DNA of 64,000 nt from Amblyomma americanum (taxonomy: Eukaryota; Arthropoda; Arachnida; Ixodida; Ixodidae), in assembly GCF_052857255.1 (NCBI RefSeq), contig NC_135500.1, positions 101,517,394 to 101,581,393 of the forward strand, written 5' to 3'. Under the pieces are notes generated by a model. That model ran no database searches, was not told where the DNA came from, and worked only from the letters and a program-made list of their open reading frames with translations. A program made the translations under genes and the position numbers. Shown here one piece after another: positions 22,167-36,619 of the stretch (within the stretch, counting starts at the first letter, position 1; every line of letters starts with the position of its first letter).

Positions 22167-25100
22167 TACAAAGAAATAAACTGTCGTTCTATATAAGTGT
22201 TTGATGAAAAACGTTGTTTTAAATTCTTACGGTGTTCGAAACTGACGGCTACTAAACCTAATTATGAGCCAAATGACATGTTGTTCCTCATTAGACATCA
22301 CAGTCCCTGAAAAACGCGCATGCAGGACCGCAACGCTGAACCTCTTGTTTAACCCAGAAGCCATTCGAGTGGAACGATGTTCTAACTCGGGGACATTTAT
22401 GCCAAAAGGGAGTTTCTATCGGACTGGTTTCTGCTGTTGATGTGGTGTCTTTCTTTGCCGCCCTCTTAGCTGTGTTGTTTTCTGTCTAGCTAGTGTAGAG
22501 CCGTGTCTAGGTGCCTGCTTTGTAACTTATCTGTATATACCTCCTTTCGGCACATACATAACATTGGGTAGTTAATATCATGATGGGAAAAAACAGTCGT
22601 TATGGAGTGGTTATGAACTAGACTCTGCAACTTCAAAATGGTGTTTCGAATTCCATTGAGGCGTCCTTTTTTTTCGCCCTTCTACTTTTTTTAGGCTCAT
22701 AACTTCTATGGCAGCTATTTTAGAGATAGTTTCTTTTTAATTCTAGCCCAGCCTTTCCCTTTCACACTAATCTTATATACGAGGACATATGACGATTAAT
22801 ATATACGCGAGCACGCATGCCATATGTAGGCACACATCACACAAATTCTATCATCTCATATGCACTTGACACAGATGACATATATATCAAATTTTTCAAT
22901 AGGCTCGCCACGATTATATTGCTTATTATTTCAATTTTCGATTATTGAATTCTAAGATGTCATTCCGAGTAATCGCATAACAGGATTCAAATATTTTGAT
23001 CATTGTATTGAAATCTGGCAGCATTACTCAATGTTCTGTATGTGCTTTTATGGCAGTCATTGAAATATGGAGTGGGAGAAATAAGGCGAGTGAAACAGAA
23101 AATGGGGCTTCATCAAACAATTATATGAATCATGAAAAGAAAAACATGTTAAATGAGAGTAAACCTGGGAACAAAAGATGTAGTTTGCGGAATTGTTCTG
23201 TAAATTTTAAACGATAAAAAGCTTATGAAATAGCAGAATAAAGTAAAAACAGAATACTGAACTTCATATAAATTTTCTCTTAAGCCTTTTTTATGCTGTT
23301 TACCTTTTTCCTTATTGCAAGAAGTTATAAGAGGCCTTCTCCAATTTTATTTACTCTCTTATTAATTACCTCAAATGTTTTGTGACTCCTGGACAGAATA
23401 CTGCGATAGAGCTCATTTCAGTAAAAATCCAGGACCGGGTCACGTTGAATGCTTCAACTAGTCGCTAGATTAATGTGCATCGCCAGAAGGAGATTTATAA
23501 CAGTGGTTTAGTTCAATGTGAGCTCAAAAATATAACGATTGCTTGATAACCAGCGAGAAATCAGAGATAATACGAATGCAACACTGAGCTCGGCAGCAGA
23601 AGCAAGACAGCATAACGCTTGCATCAAAACATTAAGGAATACTGGGCGTTTGCCTATAGAACGAACAATATTCGCACGTGAGTAGCCGGGATGACTACTT
23701 CGGTGCTGGAGAGCACATCTCTCTGAAGTAAAAGTGAACTCTGTTTCAGGGCAATGCCAAAGCCAAACGCAGCCATAACCTTTTGCGATGAGGCGTCTGC
23801 GTTTGCGCGCTCATTTAAATTTTTTTATTGAATTGACTAGAGTTGTTTTCTCTATGTCATTACAGTCGTTATTTGGAATTTCTGCTGAGCAGAATGGCTG
23901 GGCATTACGTGCCTAGGAAAATCAATTATTTTTACAAACCAAGAAACTGAGATGGATGTCGCTAAGTTCTACGTCGCGCCTAAGTAGCACTCTCTAGCAA
24001 CTCTTCTCTGACGATGTGGATGATAATACTAAGGGACACCGCAGCCAAGTTTTCCTTGAGGAAACAGCTTCGTCTAATAAGGAAAATTATAAATGGGGCA
24101 CAAATGTGTCTCATGCAAAAATAAGGCTGTCATTCCGCGAGCGTGGAAGTGAGTGGCGTGCGTGAATTACCGAAGTTTTTCAGGTATAGAGAGCTCTAAA
24201 TATAAGCTCATAAAATTTTATACTCGTATTTTTTTACACTGGAACATAATGCGCATATAAAGCAGTCAATATGCGCGGTGCCGCTCGGGCGCAAGAGCGC
24301 GAAAGCCTGCACGCCCTTCCCTAGTATTCACGGCCTTTACTCTTTTTTTTTACAGACGCCACGCGTCTCTTCCTTGTTTTGTGTCAAGCTACAGCGCACA
24401 AAAAAAACAACCTTGACATTTGAATACCTTCGCCGCAAAAGATGAGACAATGAAATCTATGTAACACACATAGTGCTATGCCCTTCATTGATCTTTGCGA
24501 ACTTGATCTTTGCCGTGACAACCGAGCCTTCAAAGGCATGCATGGCGCGCTTCTGCTTGTGGTAAACTTGTTTATTTTCCGCGTGCAAAGTTCATTTATA
24601 TTTGCAGAAATAGCTCCGGAATATTCGCTATATGTTCGCCCGTAGGCTCGGTGTTGCGTTGCGTTCAACCCCTGATTCGCCGCGGTTTACAGACGACATT
24701 CATCGAGTCTGCTGACAATGGGAGGTACAAGAATTTTAGTGCCTAATTATTTGTACAGTGTCCGCTGTCTTCCAAGAGGGGAGAATAAATTTGCAAAAGT
24801 TTGAAGCAGTTAAGATAAGCTCGCTCATCACTGAACCATTTTTGTGAGGAGTGCCTAACGACGCTTTGCGATGCACTTTTATATTCACTTTACAATGATG
24901 ACATAGCATAACATAATTAATCAAAATGCCGTTTTGAGATCTGTGTCTGGTTTTAAAAAATGTTCCAAGCAACTTCATCGCAACGTAATTTGATCTAAAA
25001 ATAAAATGAGTGGTGTAACACATGTCAGAAGGAAAATAAGATTCACTGAAGATTTATGTATAGAAATTCCCGAGCATTACTTAGTGTCAGTTACATTTCT

Positions 25101-25835
25101 ATATATTCTTCCGTTTTTCAAAAATTTTACCTTAAACTACTGAGAAGGCCATGTACAGTGCGAGCAGGCACGCTGAACACATTGAATATGTATTGCTGGA
25201 TGATTGTCTAGACTACATACCTGCCCAAGAGAAATGCAGACAGTTCCCTCCATCATTTTGTTCGCAGCTTACACTGCACAAACGTGCGCGTGGATAGAGC
25301 ACACAGAATAAATCGCAGCAGGGACTTTTAATGTGTTAAGCCACTTATATACTGGTTTATGCGATGAGTTTCGTAATAAGCACGAACTTGGGCTTTCTGT
25401 TAGGCTGGTCATTTGAAGCCCCGGTGATGTGCAACATAATATAACAACTATCTTTCAAATCAACATCCGTTTCACAGTTTCAACGTCTATAATTTTTTCT
25501 CTGAAAAGAAAGCTGTGCACTATTAAGTTCTTCATCAGTCACTACCGAACCTTGTGACTTCACAAAGGTTATTGATGCAACTTGGTCGCCCTGGGACGGT
25601 AACCGGGTAGGTTCTTGTTTAGCGCCTCCGAAAGAGGTCGCTGTCACAGCCTACTTTGTAGTCAACACCTTTAGTGCCCTCGGTGTAAACTTTCAGAGGC
25701 AAAGCCAGTGCTTAAACCAACCGTGCTCACTTCAGAGTCACTACTGGCCGTTGGCGATTTCTCGTGTTCGCTTTAAATGGACGACTCCTCTTGCAGAAAA
25801 GCTTTCGTTTCTAATCAAGCATTTTGAAAAAGGAT
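22167..25835. other. Gene-free stretch, 3.7 kb
   Basis: Mostly AT-rich DNA with frequent stops in all frames. I see no coding homology, tandem repeat or tRNA-like sequence. Confidence 0.4.
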
Positions 25836-26012
25836 GCAATGCGAAGGCAAGACAACCGATGGTCCTTAAGGGTTACAGTCTGAGTTCCAAGATAATGGAA
25901 GCGTAGCAGGGGGCAGTAGAAAGTTCGGTGGGCGGATGAGATTAAGAAGATTGCGGGCATACGGAGGCTACAGCTGGCACAGCACATGATTAATTGGTGG
26001 GATGGCTTGTGA
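25836..26012 (+). pseudogene. RTE-type non-LTR retrotransposon C-terminus (fragment)
   Basis: One frame reads MRRQDNRWSLRVTV, stop, VPR, stop, WKRSRGQ, stop, KVRWADEIKKIAGIRRLQLAQ and INWWDGL, ending at TGA 26010-26012. 'RGRP..RW.DdI' followed by a short tail is the C-terminal signature of RTE-clade ORF2. Three in-frame stops (TGA, TAA, TAG) mark decay. A TGATGATG tail follows at 26010-26025, as is common for RTE 3' ends. Confidence 0.7.
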
Positions 26013-26114
26013 TGGTGATGATGTTAATAACATTCAAGTTTTCGCCTATGGTTCTATGGGCAAGCTCAGAGGAGCTAACGACTCCAACTTTCTCGGGCAA
26101 ATATTTTGATAATT

Positions 26115-26247
26115 GGTTTGATTTGGTTTGCTTTATGGGGTTTAAGGTACCAAAGCCACTCAGGCTCTGAGGGACGCCGTAGTGAAGGGCTTCTGGAAAT
26201 GTCGACCACCTGCGGTTTTTAACGTGCGTACCTATCGCACAATACAC
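26115..26247 (-). repeat. 5'-truncated family A SINE
   Basis: Contains the tail and body (tttatggggtttaaggtacc, gagggacgccgtagtgaag, aacgtgc) in minus orientation but no tRNA-like head. Imperfect 10-base flanks tttgataatt (26105-26114) and tttgacaatt (26248-26257) look like a target-site duplication, so it was inserted already truncated. Confidence 0.75.
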
Positions 26248-26642
26248 TTTGACAATTAGAAAATTGTAAGAGTCTCTTAAAATACTGAAGATATTGGTCC
26301 ATTATTCTTATATATAGCAAAATATTTCTTTGAGCGTGTTTCCAGCGATCGCATCTAACAGTTAAGACTGCCTTAGAAAACCAATAGAGAACGCCTTTGA
26401 CCGTTCGTATTTGTCGTGTCTCCCTCCCGCGCTCGTCTCTTTTTCGCTACATCTAAGTATGTGTCACCAACTAGCCCAGCAATAAGTTTTATTGAACGCC
26501 TTTGACGATAGTAAAAACTTGAACAGAAAACAAATGCACGACTGCCGTCGGGTGATCTGCAGATACATTTATTGTTAGAGTGAAATCTTACATTGTACGA
26601 AAAAATTGCCTGTCGTTTAGCTCTCGTTAAACCTGGAGTGAC

Positions 26643-26957
26643 GCGATAGCTACGTCTGGCCGAGTGGAACTCGCTCAGTCAAATTGCAAAGTCAGTCTTT
26701 CGCCGCTCCGTTCCGCTGGGAGTTCCTTCTTCATCTGCGTCCCACGTGACATGACACACGCGCTCAGTTGTTGCAGCTGTTGCGCGCGGCGCCGCCGGCA
26801 GCAGCAGCTGCTCCGCGCCACGTGACCAACCCACGTGACCAACTGCCCCACCACGTGATTGACCCACGTGAACAACGGCGTGACAAACGGCGCCGCTACG
26901 GTGGCCACGGGGTGGCGACGCTGAAGGCTCGAAATGCTAGCGTAATATAGCTATCGC
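26643..26957. repeat. GC-rich block with five CACGTG palindromes, 10-bp inverted ends
   Basis: The 10-mer gcgatagcta at 26643-26652 is mirrored by tagctatcgc at 26948-26957. Inside are CACGTG at 26743-26748, 26819-26824, 26832-26837, 26852-26857 and 26865-26870. Three are preceded by CC and most are followed by A. The block could be a small MITE, a CpG-rich promoter fragment, or both. No downstream gene is recognisable, so a regulatory role is not shown. Confidence 0.5.
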
Positions 26958-29900
26958 TACGAAAAGTGCGTTCGTAAAAGGTTTCCCGCTCAAAAATGAT
27001 TTTGTCCAGAATTGTTGGGTGTGCGCAGTGCCGTTTTATATACCATATTTGAATACTGGCTGGTATGTCCGTCTCACTCCAGTCCTATCCGTCACAACGG
27101 ATAAAAGAGTTGCTATTGAGGTGGTATTACACGGCTCTACCTCTTGTCATCTTGCATATTCGAAATACTCTCATCAAGGGTTAGAACATGGGCTCCTTCT
27201 TAAAGGTTGTCTCTTACCGCTTGGTGCACAATATACACAGAAGAACCTTCTCTACACGTTTCGGATGGGCAGCCTCGCACATAGTTCTCTTCGGTAGTGA
27301 GGTGCCGGACGACCTGGCCGATTAAGCGCTGAGTGCAAAGTAATCTTGCTAAGTCCCTTGAGATATCGTGAGATTCACCAAAGAAATGGTGCTCAGCTAT
27401 TTTCGTTCCATCCAACCATGCGAGAAAAAGAGACTAAAGAGAGCTCAAACAACTTCACTGCACCGTGTTCCCACGGGTTATGCTCGTACACAAGAGTGTA
27501 TGCTTAAGAAGAACGTGGCATCGTCACCTCTTTCTTGATGCAGTGTGTGCGGTAATGTAGAATATTACCTTATGTGCTACCCTTATTTCAACTTGGAGAG
27601 GTTTTTCCTACGCGATTCCCTAAACAAGGAAAGAACGCCGCATGCTTCACTTCTAAACATTGTTTATACGCGCGAGAGCCTGTCTAAGAGGAAGAATACG
27701 TCCCGTCTGCTACAATTCCTGGACTATAGATGGTGACAACAGCAGCTAATGACTACTGAGGGTGATTGTGTGTACACCGACGTGTATAGGTTAGGTCACA
27801 GATCTATGCCGAAAATTCTCGATTTAATTAACGTGCGAGTGTCATTGCGGTGCAGTACTTCCAGGCAGAACAATCGGAAGACTAATCGAACTACTAGCTT
27901 AAAACTCTTTCAATTCAACACAGCTTTTTGGTACTTCAGGTATCTGCTGTTCGCGCGCATGCATATTTAAGTGTACCTCCAAAAGCAAGGCTACTTAAGG
28001 AGCGAGCACAGTACGACAAACTCTCATATGCGAAGTTTTCGATGGACCTATAGAGATGAACCTATATTCCGCTTTGACCAATCGGAGGTCTCCGGAGGAA
28101 TTTTAGCTCAAACCAATCGGTAGCCTTGTGTTTTTGAACCCATATGGCCAGCGAAATTGTCATCCCGTGGCTCGAATAGTTTTGTAACGGCTATTTAATT
28201 ACGTACACTTGTAAATGGTGATTCATTAAGGCAACAGGATAGATGTCAAAGCGTGCAAAACATAACCAAGTTGGCAGAGAATTTGGTAGAAAGATTTCCT
28301 GAGAATCTGCAGGATTGGGTGGCCTTGGCTTGCGGAGAACAGGAATAACTAGAGCAAATTGGGAGAGAGGCATGTGTGGCAGTGGAAGTGGCCAGACGGA
28401 TGACACGTGTGTGCTTGTCGGTGCACATGTGTGTGTGTGTAATTTTCCATTTATTTCCCAGTTTCTTCTCCTTAATTATGTTTGAAGAATTTAACCTAGC
28501 ACTCCGTTCCTGTTATTTGTTGATATTACATGGCTGTTACTAGTATAGCTCCTCGATTCGCCTGCCTGCCTATCTCGCTTCCTAAATTATTTTATATATA
28601 TAATATTTGAAAATAGACATGCCCACCTAAGGCCCTCCCCATTTTCTGATACCGCCTTAAATTCCGCAGACTTTTAAAGGGAAATAAATAACTGCATTGC
28701 TGGAAGGAGAACTGTCCGATAGAATTCATTCTGCTGGTCTTGGACCGGATTTTCTGCATCATACTCTTCAGTGTCAATTCCACATCTACAACACCTAAAA
28801 CAATGGCCTCCAGAATGGTATGATGTCGATTGTCGTCACAAGCGTCCCTCTAGATTACTGATCGCACTGCCTGAGAGCAGTTGCTTTATCATCCAGCAAA
28901 GATAAATGACTCTTGTACTCGTTGCGAACAGCAACCACCCTATGGCTTAGGCAAGCAGGTTATCACTAGCTGATCCTAAAACCGTGCACCAAGAAGTCAG
29001 GCTTAGCATCAAATATATAAAGATTTTTTTCTTTCCTCTAGCTTTAGATGGCGCCTTCAGTAACCCACTATCTCTGGCTGACTGCGTGTCATATGTACGT
29101 ATGTACGCGTCGAATGTACACTCTGTCAAAAGCATAGAGCCCAAGTGGCCTGCTTCTGAGCGCTGTAGTGCGGCTCGCCTTAAGTCCTCAAACTACCAAA
29201 GTTTCGGACTGTCAAATTTGCTAAAGAGCACCGCTACACGGCTTGGAAGAAAAACACTTGGGCTGCATATTTTTGACAAAGACTGTACACATAACGGACG
29301 GCATGTGTACCGGTCAAATGGGCCAATTTTGGCGTACAGCTTATGTACAGCCGGCCAAATCTTTAGCTGGTTTGAGAGACGGCAGCGTTTTCCGTGCTCC
29401 AGCAGCTTATGACGAAGAAACTTGAGAAAACATGAAATATAAGCACAGGCTCGCCAAGCCAGTGCTTAATATTGAACTTTCCGCAAATATGCTTCCTCCC
29501 TAAGAGCAGAAACACCGAAAAAGCGACTGTCGGGCACGCCAGCTAAAGAGTTGGCTGGCCGTGGACGTTCACAAAAATATACAGGCCTTGGCATTCACTG
29601 CTGTGCCTCAGAATGAGCCTCTCAGTAGCGCCCTCAGAAACTACTATATACTGAAGGGGTGAGGAATATACACGCACAGCCTTCGAGAGATTTGAAGCAC
29701 TGGCCACTGAAAGAAAGCTGCACTGCAAGGCGTCGAATTAAGCTTGATTGCCTGTGCCTTTTCGACAAAAAAACCTTCTTTATTTTTGTTGGGTTGAGGA
29801 ACACGAGAGCGTTGAGATGCCAACCGGGCAGCTTCATTCAAGCCAAGCGAATGCCGGCCCGAGCACGAGACGCGTCCCAGCCACCGCGAGCCTCACGCTG

Positions 29901-32900
29901 GCCCACAGCGGCGTAGCCAAGCCAAGCCACGCAGATGGTCTAGCCACTGTGGCTACTGCCTACAACAATTTTGAGAATCCAAAACAGAAGCACCAAATCA
30001 CTAAGAGCGCCATCTTTCCGGAATCGTCAAGATTATTCACAAACGATACAAATATGCAGCGTTTGTCTTTTATTAGAGGTTATCTTGTTACCACGTATGC
30101 CGGCCATATTCTACACCAAACTGCACTTACAAGTTTCTTCACTTTTTGTGCTGTACTCGCAAAATTTTGTGACAATTCTAGATTCATAGTCGACGATAAT
30201 ACTACACGGAGTGGTGATCATCAGTGCCATGCCCTAATCTTTTTCAGACCAGCCCCGTACACTAAAAAATGATTCCACCCACTTGTAATACCATTCAGTG
30301 CGTGTCCCCAGCAATGTACGGGTTTCAAGAAGTGATTCGTGTGCGAAGCTCCAGCTCATGAAACGATGTTGTCAGTAAGCCGATACGTGTACTGGAGTCT
30401 CCCAGTTGCTTAGTTTTGGCGTGCTTACTTTGATAACAACGAAAGGAAGCTGCCTCCATGGGTAGCGTTGGTACTTGCGTATTGATAAACAAACTAACTT
30501 CTGACCATGAAAAAGTACCCTCTATATTCCTCTAGTTTGCGTAACAGTACAATTACTACGACAATGCTTCCTTCAGTGGCAGGTAAAGCTGCCAACAAAA
30601 AGTGGGGCATATGAATGCTTCACTGCTAAAAATGAGAGCTGCAGACTTCCCATCTCACGTTCCTCTCAGTCGATAACGGGTTTTTCCGATAGCAGAACGT
30701 TAAAAAAAACTGAATATCAGCTTTCAAGCATTGCGAAAACCATTCTACCATGGCGGCGCGGTATGTTCTCGGGAGAGAAGTCAAATGCAGCACTGAAGAC
30801 TTATTCGATGCATTATGTCATGCGCGGATTGGCGAGCACTGACTTAACACCGCTAAACTCCCCCCCCCCCCCCCCCCTCCTCCGGAGATCGCTACTCGAA
30901 GAAGGTGTATAGCACATGCAAAGCAGTGCTCTGGCGCAGCGCGCTTTACGCCTTAATCTCAACACCAACGCACGGTAGAAGCGGGAACGATAGGGGCATG
31001 GCATTTCTCTGATTATTATGTCCCCCGCTCTGCATTCGATTCTTGTCCCCAAAACCGATCGGGCCGCCATGAATAAGGGCCTGCATTATGCAGAGAAGCT
31101 GACTTCTGTAGTTTTGCTGAAGTTTCGCAGATGTAATAAACCTGCCTTCTTCAAAATAAAAAATAACTGTCTGTAGCGCACTGCATGCCCACTTGATAAG
31201 TTGTTATGCATTAATTCCGCACAGTAGTGCGAAACACCGGCTTATTACACACCACCAAGCAAAGGGCAAAATGTTGCAAGCAATGGACGGCGTAGGTAAA
31301 ACTCCGTGCCACTAACTCCACGCATAAAAGAGGTGAAGGCAATCTGCGCACTTGCTCCGGCTGATAAAAAGTTGACGTTTAAACAAGCATATCAGTCAAG
31401 GTAATTCTGCGCCAGTTTGAGTATAGATCAGCGGTTGAGCCGTTTATTGCATGCGTGTTCGCACAACCTTACCACGCCATTTTATACTTCCCTCAGCTCT
31501 CTGCAAACACCTCTTGCAGACGCAAGCGCCCCTTGAAGATGCAACCAGAAAAAAAAAATTCATGCTTTCTGGCCATGCGATCTTTCGTTAGGCTTCTCTT
31601 AATTACAATAAACTGTTCGTGCGATATTTTCTTAATGTTTAAGTCAGTTTATTCTTCGTTCTTGTCACTGCTGCCCATCGTGATCTTTTTGATTGGGAAA
31701 CCGTTCAGTGCTCCTGTGATAAAAAATCTCGCGGGTTTTTTGCACATCTGCTTTTTACTGAGCACTCACGCGCGGCATCATATCTCTGTTTCCGCTGAAA
31801 ACACTTAAGCGGTATCGGACTGTTTACTCTGGTAGGCGTACAGCTCCAAAGTGCGCAAACACGGAGATAACGGGTCAAACGTCTCTTATTGATGCGAAAG
31901 CCACCAAACAAGCTAAAATATCACCACCAAGAGGCCGGTCACTACAATACTGGACAAGCCTTCTCCTGCGCTTTTCGATTTACCACGTCACGCACCGGCA
32001 GCCGAAACTTGACGCCTGCCAAATATTTACCCTCCTGACTTCACATGAGCCTTCGCACCCACGACATTTCCCTTTACTTCGTGTTCACTTTACCATCCGA
32101 ATATAGCAACAGTTCTATTTTCCTCGTCACACATGCCCACCTTACAGGTAATTTTTTTTACTTCTCGTTTGTCCTGGAAGGTAATCAACCCTTGTTTATT
32201 ATGTATATCTAGCCCATCATCACGCTCCTTTTTTAGTATCTTAAAACATTCGATGCTTTTTACCTTCAATTTTACCCTCTTGCATTTCGTTTCAAGCTTT
32301 TGGTTTAAGTCAACGTTCTGAGCCGAACTAGACACAGTAGCAGTTTTTTTAGTGTTATAAGTAGCCCTTACTGCAAGCCAGCAATGTTCACTCCTGGCTT
32401 CTCCATCGAAACCTGAATACGGCATCAGCTAAGCAAAATTAATGATGCTCACTGGCACTGTCTGCAACATTGCTATCGATTTCAACATTTTACTTCTACT
32501 CTTTACTTTCTGAGCAGGGTGTCACGACATTAGTTTTTCAACCACTCAGATGTAATTCCTCTGTCCGTGGTCTCAACCAATCGGTGTAATTCACTCTGTG
32601 ATTAACGGAGCAAGATACTCTCAGCTGTACACATAAGTTTGCCGAGGCCATTCAGCACTGAATATTATTCTATATTTTCCACTCCATGGCGATGTAAATT
32701 TGCTTTGGACATACACAGAAAATAAATGTATTGAGATGAGAAATACCCGCCAGCCAAAAGGCGTTGAACATCATCATCAAAGGCGTTTCATTTATGCTGA
32801 CACTAAGCAACTTCCTATTGTCCTCTTGTCGAAACACTTCCGCCATCTTAGTAGTCAAAATTTTATTTATTTGTTTATGCAATATACCACCAAAGCTCCA

Positions 32901-33567
32901 TATTGCGAGGGTATGATATGGGGGGGGGGAAGACATTGTTTACAAGTTATATTATTGCTCTAAGAGAAAACAAATACAAATAAGAAATATTATTGAAAAA
33001 TTGGCATCCATTAAACAAATATGAATACACATTGCAGGAAAACTTAAGAAATGAATAACACATCAAGCAAGAAAAAGACAACGCCAGAAAAAGTACGCTG
33101 AATTGCAACTGGCACGTAATATATAGAGCTCTTTCTTTTAGTGAAACACGTACAGCTCTGCAGATTCCTGTAAATTAACATTTATCCCACCATTTGTCTA
33201 CTTCAGACAAGTTATGTTGAAATGATTAGCTGCCACATCAGGCGTTAGTAACACTATACAATACAAAATCAGAACTCGCATGCATGAAGAAATGCCTGTG
33301 AATGTCTTGTTCGCGTTAATATTAAACAAAAATTAGCCCATGACGGATCCCGGGGGTCCATCAGAGGTCGCATCAATCTCGTGTGATAGTTGATCTTTGA
33401 AAACATTTCTTGAAGTTTTACGTTAGTATCAACCAATATTATTCTATGCATCTCCTACGATTCTCGTTTATATTTTACCAGGATACGTTTTTAGTAATGA
33501 AGAACGTCACACCGCGCCAACCGCTTTTCTAAAGCCTATAGATGTAGTCTGGAGAGAAAAAGTGATG
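26958..33567. other. Gene-free stretch, 6.6 kb
   Basis: No recognisable coding homology on either strand. Minor landmarks are an 18-base C run at about 30860-30877 and short frames at 29748-30272 (+), 31455-31808 (+) and 32090-32425 (-). These frames lack any motif or codon pattern I can defend. Exons of an unknown gene cannot be excluded. Confidence 0.4.
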
Positions 33568-33575
33568 TATGACAC

Positions 33576-33604
33576 TTTCGCTTCGGTTCCAACCGGATCA
33601 TCAG
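33576..33604 (-). ncRNA. Hammerhead-like core, minus strand (candidate)
   Basis: On the minus strand CTGATGA (33604-33598) and GAAA (33579-33576) flank a cggt/accg stem with a tetraloop. Next comes gtg...cac, which can pair as stem III, followed by TTT. Stem II has unpaired bases on both sides, and I could not find a convincing stem I. It may be a relic of a Penelope-like terminus, but no protein remnant is adjacent. Confidence 0.3.
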
Positions 33605-33619
33605 ACGCGGCAGTTGCAC

Positions 33620-35639
<2,020 letters not shown>

Positions 35640-35640
35640 G

Positions 35641-36088
35641 CTTAACGAGGGTCTCGGTTCTGGCAGTCTAGATGCCACAGGTTGCTTAAGAGGGCTCTCG
35701 CACAGTTTCCGCCCTCGCCGTTAGATAATGTTCCACGTCACGCTCGCGGTATTACAGGACGTGCTACGTCCGCCGCTATGGTCGAAAGTGGCGCTGTTGA
35801 ACACTCTCAATGTTCGCGTACACCAAATAAACTTAAATACCCACGAGAGCACCAGATTGGACAGCCGTCACCGTAGCTCAGTTTGTAAGAGCACCGGACG
35901 CGATATTCGGAGGTTGTGGGTTCGGATCTCACCAGCGGCATGGCTGTTTTTTCTGCTGCTTTATAAGTACTTTTGTTTAAGTGATTTATTAATCTAAGTA
36001 ATATTATCCCACTGATAAGCACAACACATTAAAAAAATAACGTTCCCCTATGCACCTTGGTTTCGGTGACTGTTGGCTCCCTTTATAA
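35641..36088 (+). repeat. tRNA-derived SINE (family B) with upstream flank
   Basis: The upstream flank (ggtattacaggacgtgctac, cactctcaatgttcgcgtac) is the complement of that beside the copies at 12021, 39285 and 43760. The tRNA-like head is at about 35867-35940, with tagctcagtttgtaagagc and ggttcggatctcacc. The body with ctgctgctttataagta ends ggctccctttataag at 36088, where (TA)n begins. It is the least diverged copy in the window. Confidence 0.8.
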
Positions 36089-36192
<104 letters not shown>

Positions 36193-36619
36193 CCTACTTT
36201 GCTTTGCCAGTTAATACTAGCAATGCATAGTTCTTATGCATCCGCACAACAAGCATCACCTCGCAAATGGCAGTATTTAATAAATAGCACAGGAAGCAGA
36301 AACATAGGTTCTTAATTTACGTACACTACTCTGCATGTTAAAAGAACACTGAGGAGAAATTGAAGTTGGCTTTCATCGATAGAATTCTAGCTCCCTCACT
36401 CAAAGCAAAGATGTGATAAGATAGAAGGGAGCAAGAACAAAAGCACAGGTATCGCCGCCACAGGCCAATCTCGCAAGCGCAAGCACGATGATGAAAACGC
36501 TCTAAACCCACGAACCTCTCAGGCTGACAATTGTGCATTATTATACCTGATTACTGAATTCAGTTTTCTTTCAAAACTGCTAGTGCATTTTACGACCTAA
36601 TACAGAAAAAGAAGGCAAC
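36193..36619. other. Spacer, nothing recognised
   Basis: AT-rich sequence with no coding or repeat signal that I recognise. Confidence 0.35.

Noticed and set aside
28980..30280. Cluster of medium open frames on the plus strand as a possible multi-exon gene
   Set aside because: No shared motif, no consistent splice sites and no family resemblance.
31455..31808. 117-codon hydrophobic plus-strand frame
   Set aside because: Phe/Leu-rich translation of T-rich DNA. The pattern of hydrophobic runs is not distinctive enough for a membrane protein.
32090..32425. 111-codon lysine-rich minus-strand open frame
   Set aside because: Clean frame, but no motif, signal peptide or family likeness, and AT-rich composition gives Lys/Ile/Asn codons by default. 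It could be an exon but cannot be supported.
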